Assembly (NCBI GenBank): GCA_028564705.1
Contig: JAPXFQ010000176.1
Location: forward strand, 62,001 to 126,000
From: Apricaphanius iberus
Taxonomy: Eukaryota; Chordata; Actinopteri; Cyprinodontiformes; Aphaniidae
Length of the DNA: 64,000 bases
Direction of reading: 5' to 3'
In this document: positions 45,048 through 55,796 of the stretch, piece after piece
Layout of the letters: every line of letters starts with the position of its first letter
Numbering within the stretch: the stretch's first letter is position 1
Translations under genes and position numbers: made by a program
The notes under the pieces: generated by a model
Databases searched by the model: none
Told to the model about the DNA's origin: nothing
What the model saw: the letters and a program-made list of their open reading frames with translations, nothing else

Positions 45048-47646
45048 ATGGCGAATTTAACGAGCGAAGAGTATGGCGAAGAGCAGCTTCCACCAAATTC
45101 GGTGAGATCCTTATTAATATACCCGTTTACAAGAAGGCCGATGGAGGAAAAAATCCTGGTTAAGGAGTTGGGACCCGACAAGCCCGACCTTGTCATCAAC
45201 CAGCAGACCAAGGAGAAAAGTAAGGGCTACAACCGGAGTTTTTGCAGAAGTTGGTTCGAGCGCAAGTCATGGCTGACGGGCTGTGGAATAGCCAATGCAC
45301 TTTTTTGTTTCCCTTGCATTCTTTTTAAAAGCCAAAAATGTGATTCGATGTGGACACAGTCAGGACAGACCGACTTGAAGCACCTCTCCGAGCGCATTAA
45401 AAAGCATGAACGATCAAAAGTTCATATGGAAAATTGCATCAAGCTAGCCGTGCTAGGAAACATTAGCATAGCAGCGCAGCTGGATGAGGGACACCGCGTC
45501 GCGGTAAGAAGGCACAATGAAGAGGTTGATAAGAATCGTCATATTTTATCTAAACTCATCGATTGTATTAAGCTTTGTGGTGCTTTTGAACTTGCATTGC
45601 GAGGACATGATGAAAGGGACACTTCTGAAAACCCCGGGATTTTCAGAGGTTTAGTCGATTTGATGGCATCCATTGACCGAGACTTGAACGATCATCTTGA
45701 AAATGCAACCGTTTTTAGAGGCACCTCAAAGACGGTACAGAATGAGTTACTGGACTGTATGCTGGCAGTTCTGAGAGAAAAAATATAGGATGAAGTAAAA
45801 ACAGCTAACTTTTTAGCCATCCAAGCTGATGAAACCACTAACATTTCCACACACTGTCAGTTAGTCCTGGTACTGAGATACGTTGACAGCACCCATAATG
45901 TCCAGGAGCGGTTTTTTGAGTTTATTAAGCTCTCCGTTGCCAACGCGGATGCAATTGCTGGCGCCTTATTGGAAAGGCTGCGCACCATCCTTCCAGAGGG
46001 ACAAGAAAAAAAACGGATCGCCCAGGCCTATGATGGGGCATCTGTGATGAGGGGGGCCACTGGAGGAGTCCAGCGTAAGGTCCAGGACATTTATGGAAAT
46101 GCCTACTATGTTCACTGTTATGCCCACCAGTTAAACCTTGTAATGCAACAAGCAACATCCCACAGATCAGTCACTTTTTTTCTGATATTGGGGGATTTGC
46201 TTCGTTTTTTTCCAAGTCAAGCAAGAGAACGGCAGTGCTTGATGAGGTGGTGGCGCATCGACTTCCAAGTGCATCGGCAACGCGCTGGAACTTCAACATT
46301 CGCGCTGTTAACACGGTGTATGAACACAAGGCTGATCTGGTGAAGTGTTTTGAGACCATCCGGAACAGAGCTGAATTTGACGGCCCCACGAAGAGAGAGG
46401 CTGGTGGCTATGTGAGAATGCTGGAAGATGATGCTTTTTGTTTTTTCCTGGCCCTCTTCCACAAAATAATGCCACATGTGGACATGCTGTACAACCAGCT
46501 GCAGAAAAGGAACATGGATTCTGTCTACATCTCAGGAATCATCCAGAGATTCCTTGACAACATGCAGACAATCAGGTAAGCTATGCATGTATGTACACAG
46601 TGTTAGCAAATTATAATTCTCTTTGAATGGACTCTATGCAGCCCTTGGTGTTTAATCTCTCATCTTGTTAAAACAATAAATTATACCGTAACATTATGAT
46701 AAATTTGAAATTCACAAATACAGGGACTTATGATTTAATACAGTCCTGTGATTATATCTTAGACTTAACTTTATTGATCTCTTTGGGATGAATCCCTCAG
46801 GGAAATTAACATTTCCAGCTGCAAAAAAAAAAATGTGTATGTACATATATACATATATTATATATATAGATAATGGATTAAAATAAGGATGGAGTAAGAT
46901 AAATATATACAGAACATATCTATCTTATACAGTAACCAATGGATGGACTGGCGACCTGTCCAGGGTGTACCCCGCCTCTCGCCCATTGACAGCTGGAGAT
47001 AGGCACCAGCACCCCCGTGACCCATTAAGGATTAAGCGGTTAAGAAAATGGATGGATGGATGGATAAAATGTCAAAACTTACTTCTTACCTATTTTCTAT
47101 TTATATATCATGTCATAGGTATGTGACACAATTATTTGCCATGCCAAGGAGCAGTTTTCCTTCACCAAACACCTGGTCAGTGCCACTCTGCTGCAAGGAG
47201 ACTTGTTCCCACAACACCACAAGACGTTCCCAGATTCAGCGCTGGATACCACGGTGGAAGCCTATCCCTCACTGGACAAGGCCAGACTCAAAACAGAACT
47301 GTCCCTGATCTACAGCAACGAGGAGTTCCAGAGTTGCAGTGGTGCACTGGCTCTCTTTCAGGTTCTGATGGAGAATAACCTTCAGGACACATTTACAGAA
47401 ACTGTAAGTCTTCTCAACATCCTCATCACGACACCGATGACAACATCTGAATCAGAGAGGTGCTTTTCAACTTTAAAAAGACTGAAAACTTTCCTCAGGA
47501 ATACAATGGCACAAGATCGCCTCAACGCTCTGGCTATGCTCTCCATAGAGAAAAAACTAACACGGGACATCCCTGATTTCAACACCAGAGTCATTGAAAA
47601 ATTTGCCAGTCAGAAAGATAGACGTGCAAAGTTCCTGTACAAATAA
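45048..47646 (+). pseudogene. hAT transposase with TTF-type zinc finger, two exons, one stop and a frameshift
   Basis: It starts at the ATG 45048 (MANLTSEEYGEEQLPPNSVR). A TTF-type finger follows: WLTGCGIANALFCFPCILF, DLKHLSERIKKHERSKVH. The catalytic region has FLAIQADETTNISTHCQLVL and QAYDGASVMRGATGG. Exon 1 ends ...NMQTIR|GTAAGC at 46578, and exon 2 begins after 'gtcatag' at 47119. The C-terminal dimerisation part has TTPMTTSESERCFSTLKRLK and ends at 47646. Defects: an in-frame TAG at 45786-45788 with the frame continuing on both sides, a frameshift near 46150-46200, and a frame mismatch at the intron junction. The family resembles ZMYM1-like proteins of fish genomes. Confidence 0.85.
46579..47118 (+). 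mobile_element. Transposase intron containing RTE-type LINE tail
   Basis: Inside the intron, 46935-47075 carries the fish RTE-type tail: CTGGCGACCTGTCCAGGGTG, CTCGCCCATTGACAGCTGGA, then 'aagcggttaagaaaatggat' and GGAT repeats. A further repeat piece, 'tttattgatctctttgggat', precedes it at about 46769. Confidence 0.7.
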
Positions 47647-47856
47647 AACTAGTTAATGCTTTATAATAACAATCAGTTATAAGTAGTTAATAGCTCATTG
47701 GTAAACTGTTAATTAATTAGTTATTGACTTGTTAAATATTTGTTAACAATTAGTTTAGGATTTATAACTACACCTTTATAAATCAGTAATAGATCATGAA
47801 CAAGTACTAACTAATGAACTTGCTGAGTATCAGTTAATAGTTTATATTTGTTATTG

Positions 47857-47939
47857 GGACGTTATTCTAAAGTTGCAACTATTCCTCATTTATTAACTGT
47901 TAGGAAATGAGGAACAGTTGCAACTTTAGAATAACGTCC
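47857..47939. repeat. 35-bp near-perfect hairpin
   Basis: Arms 47857-47891 and 47905-47939 are complementary with one mismatch, with a 13-base loop. The arm starts GGACGTTATTCTAAAGTTGC. Confidence 0.9.
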
Positions 47940-48160
47940 TGATAACATACATAATCTAATAACTAATCCGTAACTAGTATATTAACTCACACTTTACAGA
48001 TCTGTTGTTAATAGTTTGTCAATAGTTTTTTTTGTACCTCAACCTTGTTCCACCCATAGGTTTTTCTGTGTACTGTATTTTACCAAAGAAACACCACAGA
48101 TGAAAAGTTGAACTTGTGTTAAATTTATAGAAACACAAAAACTGAGCCATCCCATGGCCG

Positions 48161-48358
48161 AATAGCAGAATACAACAGTATACAAACCCATGATGTTTGC
48201 GCACTTTTTGTGCTAAGCCACTCAATAACTCTTAGATGGTCTACTATTATTTCCTCTCTACAGTTCCCCCTGAGTCTCCACACATTTTCCTTAACTGTTC
48301 ATGTCCTGCACAAAGTGCCCAAACATCATGGGTTTGTATACTGTTGTATTCTGCTGTT
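48161..48358. repeat. ~50-bp inverted repeat
   Basis: Left arm 48161-48213 (AATAGCAGAATACAACAGTA...) pairs with right arm 48308-48358. There are few mismatches and about 95 bases of loop. Confidence 0.85.
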
Positions 48359-48654
48359 CTGCCATATATAAAGTGTAGTTATAAATCCTTAACAAACCGT
48401 TAAGTGTTATTTAACAAGTTATTTATAACCATTTACCTATCAGTTTATTAATGATCAGTTAACTATTTATAAGGTATCATTATAAACCCGTAACTATTAA
48501 CTACTTATAATGGATAGTTATTATAAAGTGTTACCCAGTTGGGTTATATCCCCTCCACTCAGTCATCACATTACAGTACACACATCTCAGAAACACAAAC
48601 ATACCCATCTTTCTCCCACTCCCTCACACACTGCTTACTTGATTACAAGAGTAA

Positions 48655-48780
48655 AGTAATGACATAAAGAACTTGATGGCCACAAACTTGCTGTCATTAA
48701 ACTCTGAAAAAACTAAGATTATTGTCATTGGACCTGAACATCTCAGGAACAGATTGTTACATCACTTAGTTACTGTAGAG
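48655..48780 (+). mobile_element. L2-type reverse-transcriptase scrap
   Basis: One frame reads NLMATNLLSLNSEKTKIIVI followed by GPEHLRNRLLHHL. This is the L2 segment just after the YADD motif. A hAT-MITE-like piece (GCAGAGATGGGCAACTCTGG) follows at 48781-48900. Confidence 0.55.
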
Positions 48781-49690
48781 CAGAGATGGGCAACTCTGGT
48801 CCCCAAGGCCACAGTCCTTTAAAGTTTCCATGCAACCCTGCTGCATCACACCTGATTCAACATCAAATGGATCCAGCAGCCTATGAAGTTCTGCACAATT
48901 ACTAATTAATTTGAATCATTTTTAAAACAGTTTTTCTTTGCGTGAACCACTTTGAGATGCAACTTTGCTTGAAAGGTGATCATACTCTTTGATGTTGATT
49001 GTTGTATTTGGTACTCTCTTAAGCATGCATGGTGTTTTATATAATGGAAATTAGTTCATTTACTTTTTCTGTGAAACTGGTGGTTTTGAGGAGGAGATTA
49101 AATCATTACTGTTAATTGTAATCATCGTCTGACTGTTGATTTGAATTCTTGTACTGGACTAGGCAAAGAAATATATTGTCACATCAGCCCCACCAGGAAA
49201 AATTTTCACCAGCCGCCACTGGTTGTCAGTATGAATGTTCACATCCCCCACAATAATTAGTTTTTCATATTCAATACATATTAAAGAAAGAAGGTCATTG
49301 AGATCGTTAAAAAAGTTTGAGCTCGCTTTTGGGTGGTTTGTACATATTTATGACTAAGACTTTGTGTGATTCTTTTATCTCTGTAGCAAGGTATTTGAAG
49401 GAGTGAAATGTACCCAGAAGTATCTTTTTAAATTTCAGTGTATTTTTTAAAATAGTTCCCAGACCGCCCCCCCGTCTTTGTTGCCTGTTTTCATTTAGAA
49501 AGTTGTAGTTAGATAGCGTGGCTTCAAGCATTAAGGTTCTTTCATTATTTGCATCCAACCAAGTTTCAGACAAAAACATAGCCTTTACAGCCTGTGATTG
49601 GTAATAAGGTCATTAATTTAAAAATATTTATTTGATAGGGAACCGATGCCAATTTAAGAGATTCATTGGTAGTTTTTTAGTTATTCTGAC

Positions 49691-50035
49691 AGGCAATATT
49701 TATGAGATTTGACATGGTGCGGGGGTGGGGTTGCCTTTGTCATTTCTTTTACTAATAATCACCGGAATGCTATTTTCTCGGTAACCAGACTGGTTCTGGT
49801 TGACAAGTTTTCTTGGAGAAAAGTCTGGCAGCCTGAAACATCACACATCAGTCATCTGCAATGGTGGGAGGGCAAAATTGTTGTGTCCAGTCAATCTGAG
49901 TGAGAACCTTGGGGTCAGCTGTGTTCCTTTAATAATCTGAACCTGTTGTTTTTTGCAGAATTCAATCGGTTAGCGTAGTTTTGCTGAGTCATCATTATCG
50001 TTGTCAGAGGTCTGTGATAGGCTAATGGTCTCACT
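49691..50035. other. Non-coding stretch
   Basis: No clear feature; it may be L2 5' sequence upstream of the endonuclease part. Confidence 0.35.
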
Positions 50036-50708
50036 AGAACCAGGAAAGTAGAACACATCACCCCAGTTCTAAAGTCCTTACACTGGCTCCCTGTAGCTCA
50101 GAGAATAGACTTTAAAATACTCCTACTTGTTTATAAATCATTGAACGGTTTTGCACCAAAGTACACTGAAGATATGATGTCACTATATCAACCCAGCAGA
50201 CCACTCAGGTCCTCCAACTCTAGCCTACTAATTGTCCCTAGAATGAGAGCTAAACAGGGAGAGGCAGTTTTCAGCTTCTATGCTCCATAAATGTGGAATA
50301 AACTTCCAGATGAATGCAAAAACGCTCTTTTAAATCAAAGATAGAAACTCTACTATTCAGAGCTGCATTTTAATCTTAAATTGCGTTTCTGATCACTTTT
50401 TGTTTTGTTTACCCGATTGTGTTTTATCTGTTTTAATCTGTTTTAATTGCATAAATTTGTTACTTAAATCATTTTGTTATTGTTGTGGTTTAATTTCTAT
50501 TCTTACTTTTTTATTTCTTTTTTTAAGTGATTGTGTATTAATTACATAAATTTGTTCCTTAGATTATCTTTTCTTACTGATTGATCACTGTTAAACTTAT
50601 ATATGTTTTGTTTGTAATCATGTGGTTTCATTATCACTGAATCATGTAAAGCACCTTGAATTGCCTTGTGTTGAAGGTGTGCCATACAAATAAAATTGTT
50701 TGCCTTGC
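50036..50708 (+). mobile_element. L2-like LINE C-terminus and 3' end (second family)
   Basis: It encodes HITPVLKSLHWLPVAQRIDF, then PSRPLRSSNSSLLIVPRMR and AVFSFYAP stop MWNKLPDECK. It ends with 'gtaaagcaccttgaattgcc' and 'caaataaaattgtttgcctt'. Same family as 27765-28040, with a few stops. Confidence 0.8.
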
Positions 50709-52786
50709 CTAGTTTACTACTAACAAAGGGCTCTGATTTGAAATCACGGGAGAAAAGTATTACGGCTACAATCGGCGCTGTGCGTCTCAAGGGAAGCGCT
50801 CCATGCGTGAAGAACCCCAAGCCACCAACGACACTACACATCCACCATTATATTAAACTTAGAGAATCAAAGAGAATCTTCTACAGCCAGATAACTCTTC
50901 TTATTAATAAAGGACGAACAGTACCATAAACATGGAACATTCACAATCAAACACAAGACTCACAGGTTACCTGTAAAAGCACAACACAGTAAGTTCAAAT
51001 CAAATACATTTCAACACAGATCTGATTAATTCAAAATTAAGAAACATGACTACATAAAATAATTTTTAAAGTATCTTATCTTGCTCCACCCAGGAAATTG
51101 GAAAATTCTTAGTTTGCGATGTGGATGGTCGAATTGCAGGTGCAGAAGAAAAGGAGATAAAGGAGTTTGCTCCTTAGACGCGCAAAAGGGGAGGAGGGGA
51201 AGAAAAGAAAAAATACAATAAAATAAAGGCAGAACAGCTTCGATGGCCGGTCGAAGCGGAAGGAGAACTTGGTTGCGAAAAAAGAAAATTCAAACATGAC
51301 GAAAGGAGTCTCTTCTTGAAGATCTGGAAAAACCTACCCACTTCTAGAAGCGAACAGAAAGAGGAAGCGCTCGGCTGTGTTTGGGAATTTAAGCTGCCCG
51401 CTTCGGTGCTGCGGCTCCTCCTATTTGTGCAGACGTCCACTCACACTGCCAGAGAGCTGCAGCAGGTTTGATGGATTGGCGATCCTGCCAATCATAATGA
51501 TAGTTCTTCCAGAGCTCAGCTGGTTGAGAGGATAGAGAGAGAGAGAGACGGCCATCCCGTTGGCGCTGCACCATTGGAATAATGGGATCATGTTCATAGA
51601 CCCCTTTTTTGATACAATATATTGATGGCTCAGATCCAACAGTTGAAAATGTTCACTGGTCCTGCGCTTCATTCAACATGTGTGTAGTGACATCACTACA
51701 CTGAGACGCTCTGATTGGCACTGCGTCAAGTCCATCAAAAGTTCACCAAGCTGAACTTCTGTGTTGCTTGTGTTTGCTATGTTGCCGCTTGCAACGCAAG
51801 TAATGCTTGAAAAGTTGAAGGAGCCGATGCACACAATGCACCGCAGAGACTCAGATGGAACTCTGACATACTTGACTTTAGACTTTACATGTAATCTTGC
51901 CGCAACTGACGCTGGCATTTGGGGTAGTGTGCCGAGACACCTGCGTTTATACGTTTTGCGGGTTGTCCCTGCTACGAGCCAATATTCTTGAAGACTGAAG
52001 ACTGCATGCATACAACGCTACACTGTAGTAGAAGTAGAACTCTATTGTTAAGAAAAAAAGACGAAAAAGGAGATGGCCCAATCGTCCATGAAAACACAGT
52101 TGATCACAGTGATCTCTATGGGCCCGAATCATAAAGATGTCTGTTTTTACGAACCTCCGTTAATAGGAGCTCTTGCCAGTCCGTCATGTTTTTCCACGTG
52201 GGACTGTCTGCGTAGTTAGAAAATTTCCTAGGTGCGCGGTGCAGAAAGTTGGGTTTCCGTCGGGGCCGTGCTGAAAGGTGTGGTTGCTGTAATTAGGTAA
52301 TTTGGCCGCGTGGAGAGAAGCTTATTAAACAAACCTGCCAGTCGGAGCAAAAGGCTACAAACTTTGTAGAGATGTTTCCAAACAAGCTGCAGTTTGAGTT
52401 TTGCTGATGCAGGCAGGTAATTTTACCTAAATGATAGTTTACATGCAACTATATCGTTTTAAGCCAGTTAACAACACTAATGTTAGTTATTGTACATACC
52501 TTGCTAGTTAATGCTTGGAGTAAACCCAGTCCTCTTTCATTTCTGTGTAGATTTTTTGCTCACTATTGCTGTCCTCATATATGAGAGAAATCATTATCAT
52601 CCAGACATGAGGCCAGCAGCTGCAGCTGGGAGGATTATGGTCTTCAGGTATGGAGAGAAACAGATCAGTTTCTGATAGAAACCAGGCAGGTATCAGGTCA
52701 TAACTGATGTTTCAGAATTTTTCTCAGTCACTTAGTCCAAAATATGTTTTTGCCTGTATTTTGTTAGATAAAGCAGGATTAATGCA
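50709..52786. other. Long non-coding stretch
   Basis: No gene was recognised. Frames of up to 112 codons on either strand look random. An (AG)n run lies at 51528-51550. Confidence 0.4.
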
Positions 52787-53438
52787 CAAGTGAAACTGAA
52801 AAAAAGTTGATATTATGCAAAAGTAATTTTAATTTTAGTAATTTAATGTAAAAGATGAAACTAATATATGATGTAGACTCATTAGAAGCAAATTGTGGTA
52901 TAACAAGCCAGTATTGGTTATAATTTTGATGATTATTGTTTACAGAGTATGGAAATCCCAAATTAAAAATCTCATAAAGTTAGAATATTACATGAAACCA
53001 TTAGAACAGGGACTTCAAATAAAGAAATTGTTTAACTTTGAACAGTCTCATCAAGCACACATACTCAGTATGTAGTTGGTTTGGACCTCTTTTGCATCAC
53101 TTCCTGCCTCAATGCGGTGTGGCATGATGCTATCGGCCTGTGGCTCTTCTGGGGTGTTAATGAAGACCAGGATGATGGTGTTGACTGGTATTAGCCGATT
53201 AGAGCATGACACTTTAAACCTAAAATGTTGCACCTTTAAACAATATAAAACTTTTCTGAGATTGTGAATTTGAGGTTTTCATTAACTGTAAGCCATAATC
53301 ATAATTATAACAAATAAAGGCTTGAAATATCTGTGCATGTGATGAGTCTTTATCATCTTTTAGTTTCACATTTTAAATTGAATTAACGAAACAAAGGAAC
53401 TTTTGCACGATATTCCAAATTTTCAAGTTTCACCTGTA
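52787..53438. mobile_element. Non-autonomous DNA transposon with long inverted repeats, about 650 bp
   Basis: The left end (CAAGTGAAACTGAAAAAAAG) and right end on the other strand (TACAGGTGAAACTTGAAAAT) match over roughly 200 bp. Shared internal landmarks include 'attatgcaaaagt' and 'gatgaaactaatatatgatg'. No transposase is present. The sequence type is familiar as a high-copy fish element, but I cannot name it. Confidence 0.65.
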
Positions 53439-53550
53439 AATCAGCCTGTACAAAACGTTTATTCTGAAGAGTTTATCCATCATGATCGTGTTTTTTATTG
53501 TGATTGGCTGAAGCCAGTGCATAAACTTGAAGCGTCACCACCTGCTCTAA

Positions 53551-55796
53551 ATGGCTGTTCGGATCCTTTCATATAACTGTCGTGGACTTAGGTTGGGCCA
53601 GAGTGCTGGTGATAAAGCTGTGCTGTGGTGGATAGCCTACTGGAAGACTGTGATATATTGTTTTTACAAGAAACATTTCTTGCAATGCAAGATTTGGAAG
53701 AACTGAACTCCCTCAATGATAACTTTCATGTTTTTTTAGGAGACTCCCCAAGGCTGGGGAGTCTACTACAGACCTCAGCATGGGGGCAGGATACTAGCTG
53801 GTGTGGCTGTCCTATGGCATAAAAAGCTGGACTCATGTATTAATGTAGTTAGGCTTGATACTGATTGTTGCATTGCACTCCGTTTTAAACACGGTGACAA
53901 GGAATTTGTCATTTTAAATGTGTATATGCCTTTTGAATGTGTACAGAATGAGGATGAATTTTTAAATAGGCTTGCTTTTATCAATTCCTTTATTCAAGAT
54001 AATACATCTCACAGTGTATATGTAATTGGGGACATGAATGCTGACATCTCAGATAAGAAATCACTCTTCTCTAAACATTTGTTTCAGTTTTGTGTTGACA
54101 ATAATTTGATATTATCAAGTAAATGTCTTTTACCTGTGGACAGTTATACATACATTAGTGAGGCCTGGCACTCTACTTCATAGCTGGACCTTTGTGTAAG
54201 TAAATCATGTATGATGCAATGAAAGTTGATCATCTTCCTGTTGCAATGAAAGTAAATGTTAAATGCATACCTGTGTTGTCTAGAGATATATGTAGTACTG
54301 GCTCAGATATGCTGGACTGGTCAAGGCTTACACAAAATCAAATTGAATCCTTTTATGCAGATACAGATATGCAGTTGAGTAAGGTATACTTACCAAAGGA
54401 TGCAATTATGTGTAATAATATTAACTATAAGGAAGCAAGACACCGTCAAGAAATCTGTTCCATGTATGACAATATAGTAGGTGCTCTTTATGACAGTGGT
54501 AAATTTCTGTCTCTGTTTATGGCGTTTCTGGGGAAAGCAATATCACAGAATTATGGAGAGAGCACTATAGCACTTTATTTAACTGTGTTCACAGTGAGGT
54601 GTTTAAGACAAATACATTGAGAGTGAAGACTCTGTAGTAATCACAACAAATGAGGTCTATCAGGCCATGAACAAGTTGTCTGATAATAAAGCATGCGGCC
54701 TGGATCACATATTTGCAGAACACCTTCGGTATGCTAGTGTGAAGATAGCTCCGCTTCTTGCCATCTGTCTCACTGGTCTCTTGATGCATGGTGTTTTACC
54801 AGACTCTATGTTGTCTGTTCTTCTTGTTCCAGTTATCAAGGATAAAGCTGGTAAAGTAGGTAGATTGGATAATTATTGGCCCATAGCACTAGCCAGTATA
54901 ATGTCAAAGCTCCTGGAAAGAATTCTGATGGCCCGACTTGAGGGATTTATTCAGTCAGAGACAATCAGTTTGGCTTCAAGGCTAAACATGGCACTGACAT
55001 CATGCATTAAAGGAAATAGTCAACAAGTATAAAGCACAGAACTCATCTGTTTTTGTATGTTTTATTGATGCGTCAAAAGCGTTTGACCGTGTTAACCATA
55101 GAAAGGTATCTGATAAGCTGAGTCAGAGAGGGGTGCCCACTAATATTATCCGTATCTTGGTGTACTGGTATGCCAACCAGACTATTCAGGTCAGGTGGGG
55201 CAGCAGCATATCAGCCTCATTTGCAATTAGTAATGGTGTCAGACAGGGTGGGATTTTGTCCCCTATTCTTTTTTAATTTTTATATGGACGATATGTCTAT
55301 GAGGCTTAAAATTTGTAAAACTGGTTGTATAGTTGGCGACTTAAGAGTGAACCATTTTATGTATGCAGATGATCTTGTGGTTCTCAGTCCATCCGCGCGG
55401 GTCTTCAGGAACTTATCAATGTCTGCTCTGAATATGGAACTGAACATGATATTAAGTACAATAGGCTGAAGAGTAGGATCATGATATGCCGTATGAGAGA
55501 GAATAAGTCTCTAAATTTCCCAGCTTTTAGGTTAAATGACACCTTGCTTCTTCTCACTAAAAAGGTAAAATATCTTGGGAACTTCATCACTGATCAGATG
55601 ACAGATGATGAAGCTATCCTCAGACAATGTCGAATGCTGTACATGCAAGCAAATACTTTATCTCGCAAATTTAGTGCATGTACTGACAATGTTAAGATTT
55701 CTCTCTTTAAAGCTTATTGCACACCTCTGGGGTCAAATTATAATAAAACAAGCATTGAGAAACTTAGAATTGCATATAATAATGCTATGAGGATGT
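53551..55796 (+). mobile_element. Rex1/CR1-group-like LINE ORF2, frameshifted, 3' end cut by another LINE
   Basis: It starts at ATG 53551 (MAVRILSYNCRGLRLGQSAG), an endonuclease beginning. After a frameshift come DILFLQETFL, GVAVLWHKKLDSCI, NVYMPFECVQNEDEFLNRLA and YVIGDMNADISD. The reverse transcriptase follows: MNKLSDNKACGLDHIFAEHL, FIDASKAFDRVNHRKV, ISNGVRQGGILSPILF and the catalytic FMYADDLVVLSPSA. Stops (for example after 54180 and near 54618) and at least four frame changes show it is dead. It ends at about 55796 where the T-run of the inverted LINE copy B begins. Clade assignment is tentative. Confidence 0.75.

Larger units (their letters stand above)
47652..48536. mobile_element. Fold-back MITE cluster
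   Basis: The outer inverted ends are GTTAATGCTTTATAATAAC on the left and, on the other strand, GGGTAACACTTTATAATAAC on the right; both continue with 'attataagtagttaatag'-type sequence. Two separate perfect or near-perfect hairpins lie inside and are listed below. No coding content. Confidence 0.7.
44621..49221 (+). mobile_element. hAT element (ZMYM/TTF-type), 4,601 bp, with exact 8-bp duplication
   Basis: Ends CAGGCGCGGCCGGCCC and, on the other strand, CAGTGGCGGCTGGTG. They are flanked by identical GTTGTCAG at 44613-44620 and 49222-49229. It contains a full-length but broken transposase gene and, 3' of it, a cluster of fold-back MITEs and an L2 scrap. Confidence 0.92.
43657..49690 (-). mobile_element. 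L2-type LINE 5' half, split by a hAT element
   Basis: Minus strand: 49650-49230 encodes the endonuclease start (MFLSETWLDANNERTLMLEA, later MYKPPKSELKLF). It continues at 44612-44470 with HTLDLIISKGLKIS and VALSDHFCIFS. 44468-43657 carries the linker to the early reverse-transcriptase domain (ILPTPFLKKVLPVIKSS). The 3' half is missing, which is the opposite of the usual 5' truncation and suggests a later deletion. Several stops and frameshifts are present. Confidence 0.8.

Noticed and set aside
51174..52011. Cluster of medium-length minus-strand frames
   Set aside because: No shared frame, splice sites or known motifs; composition looks random.
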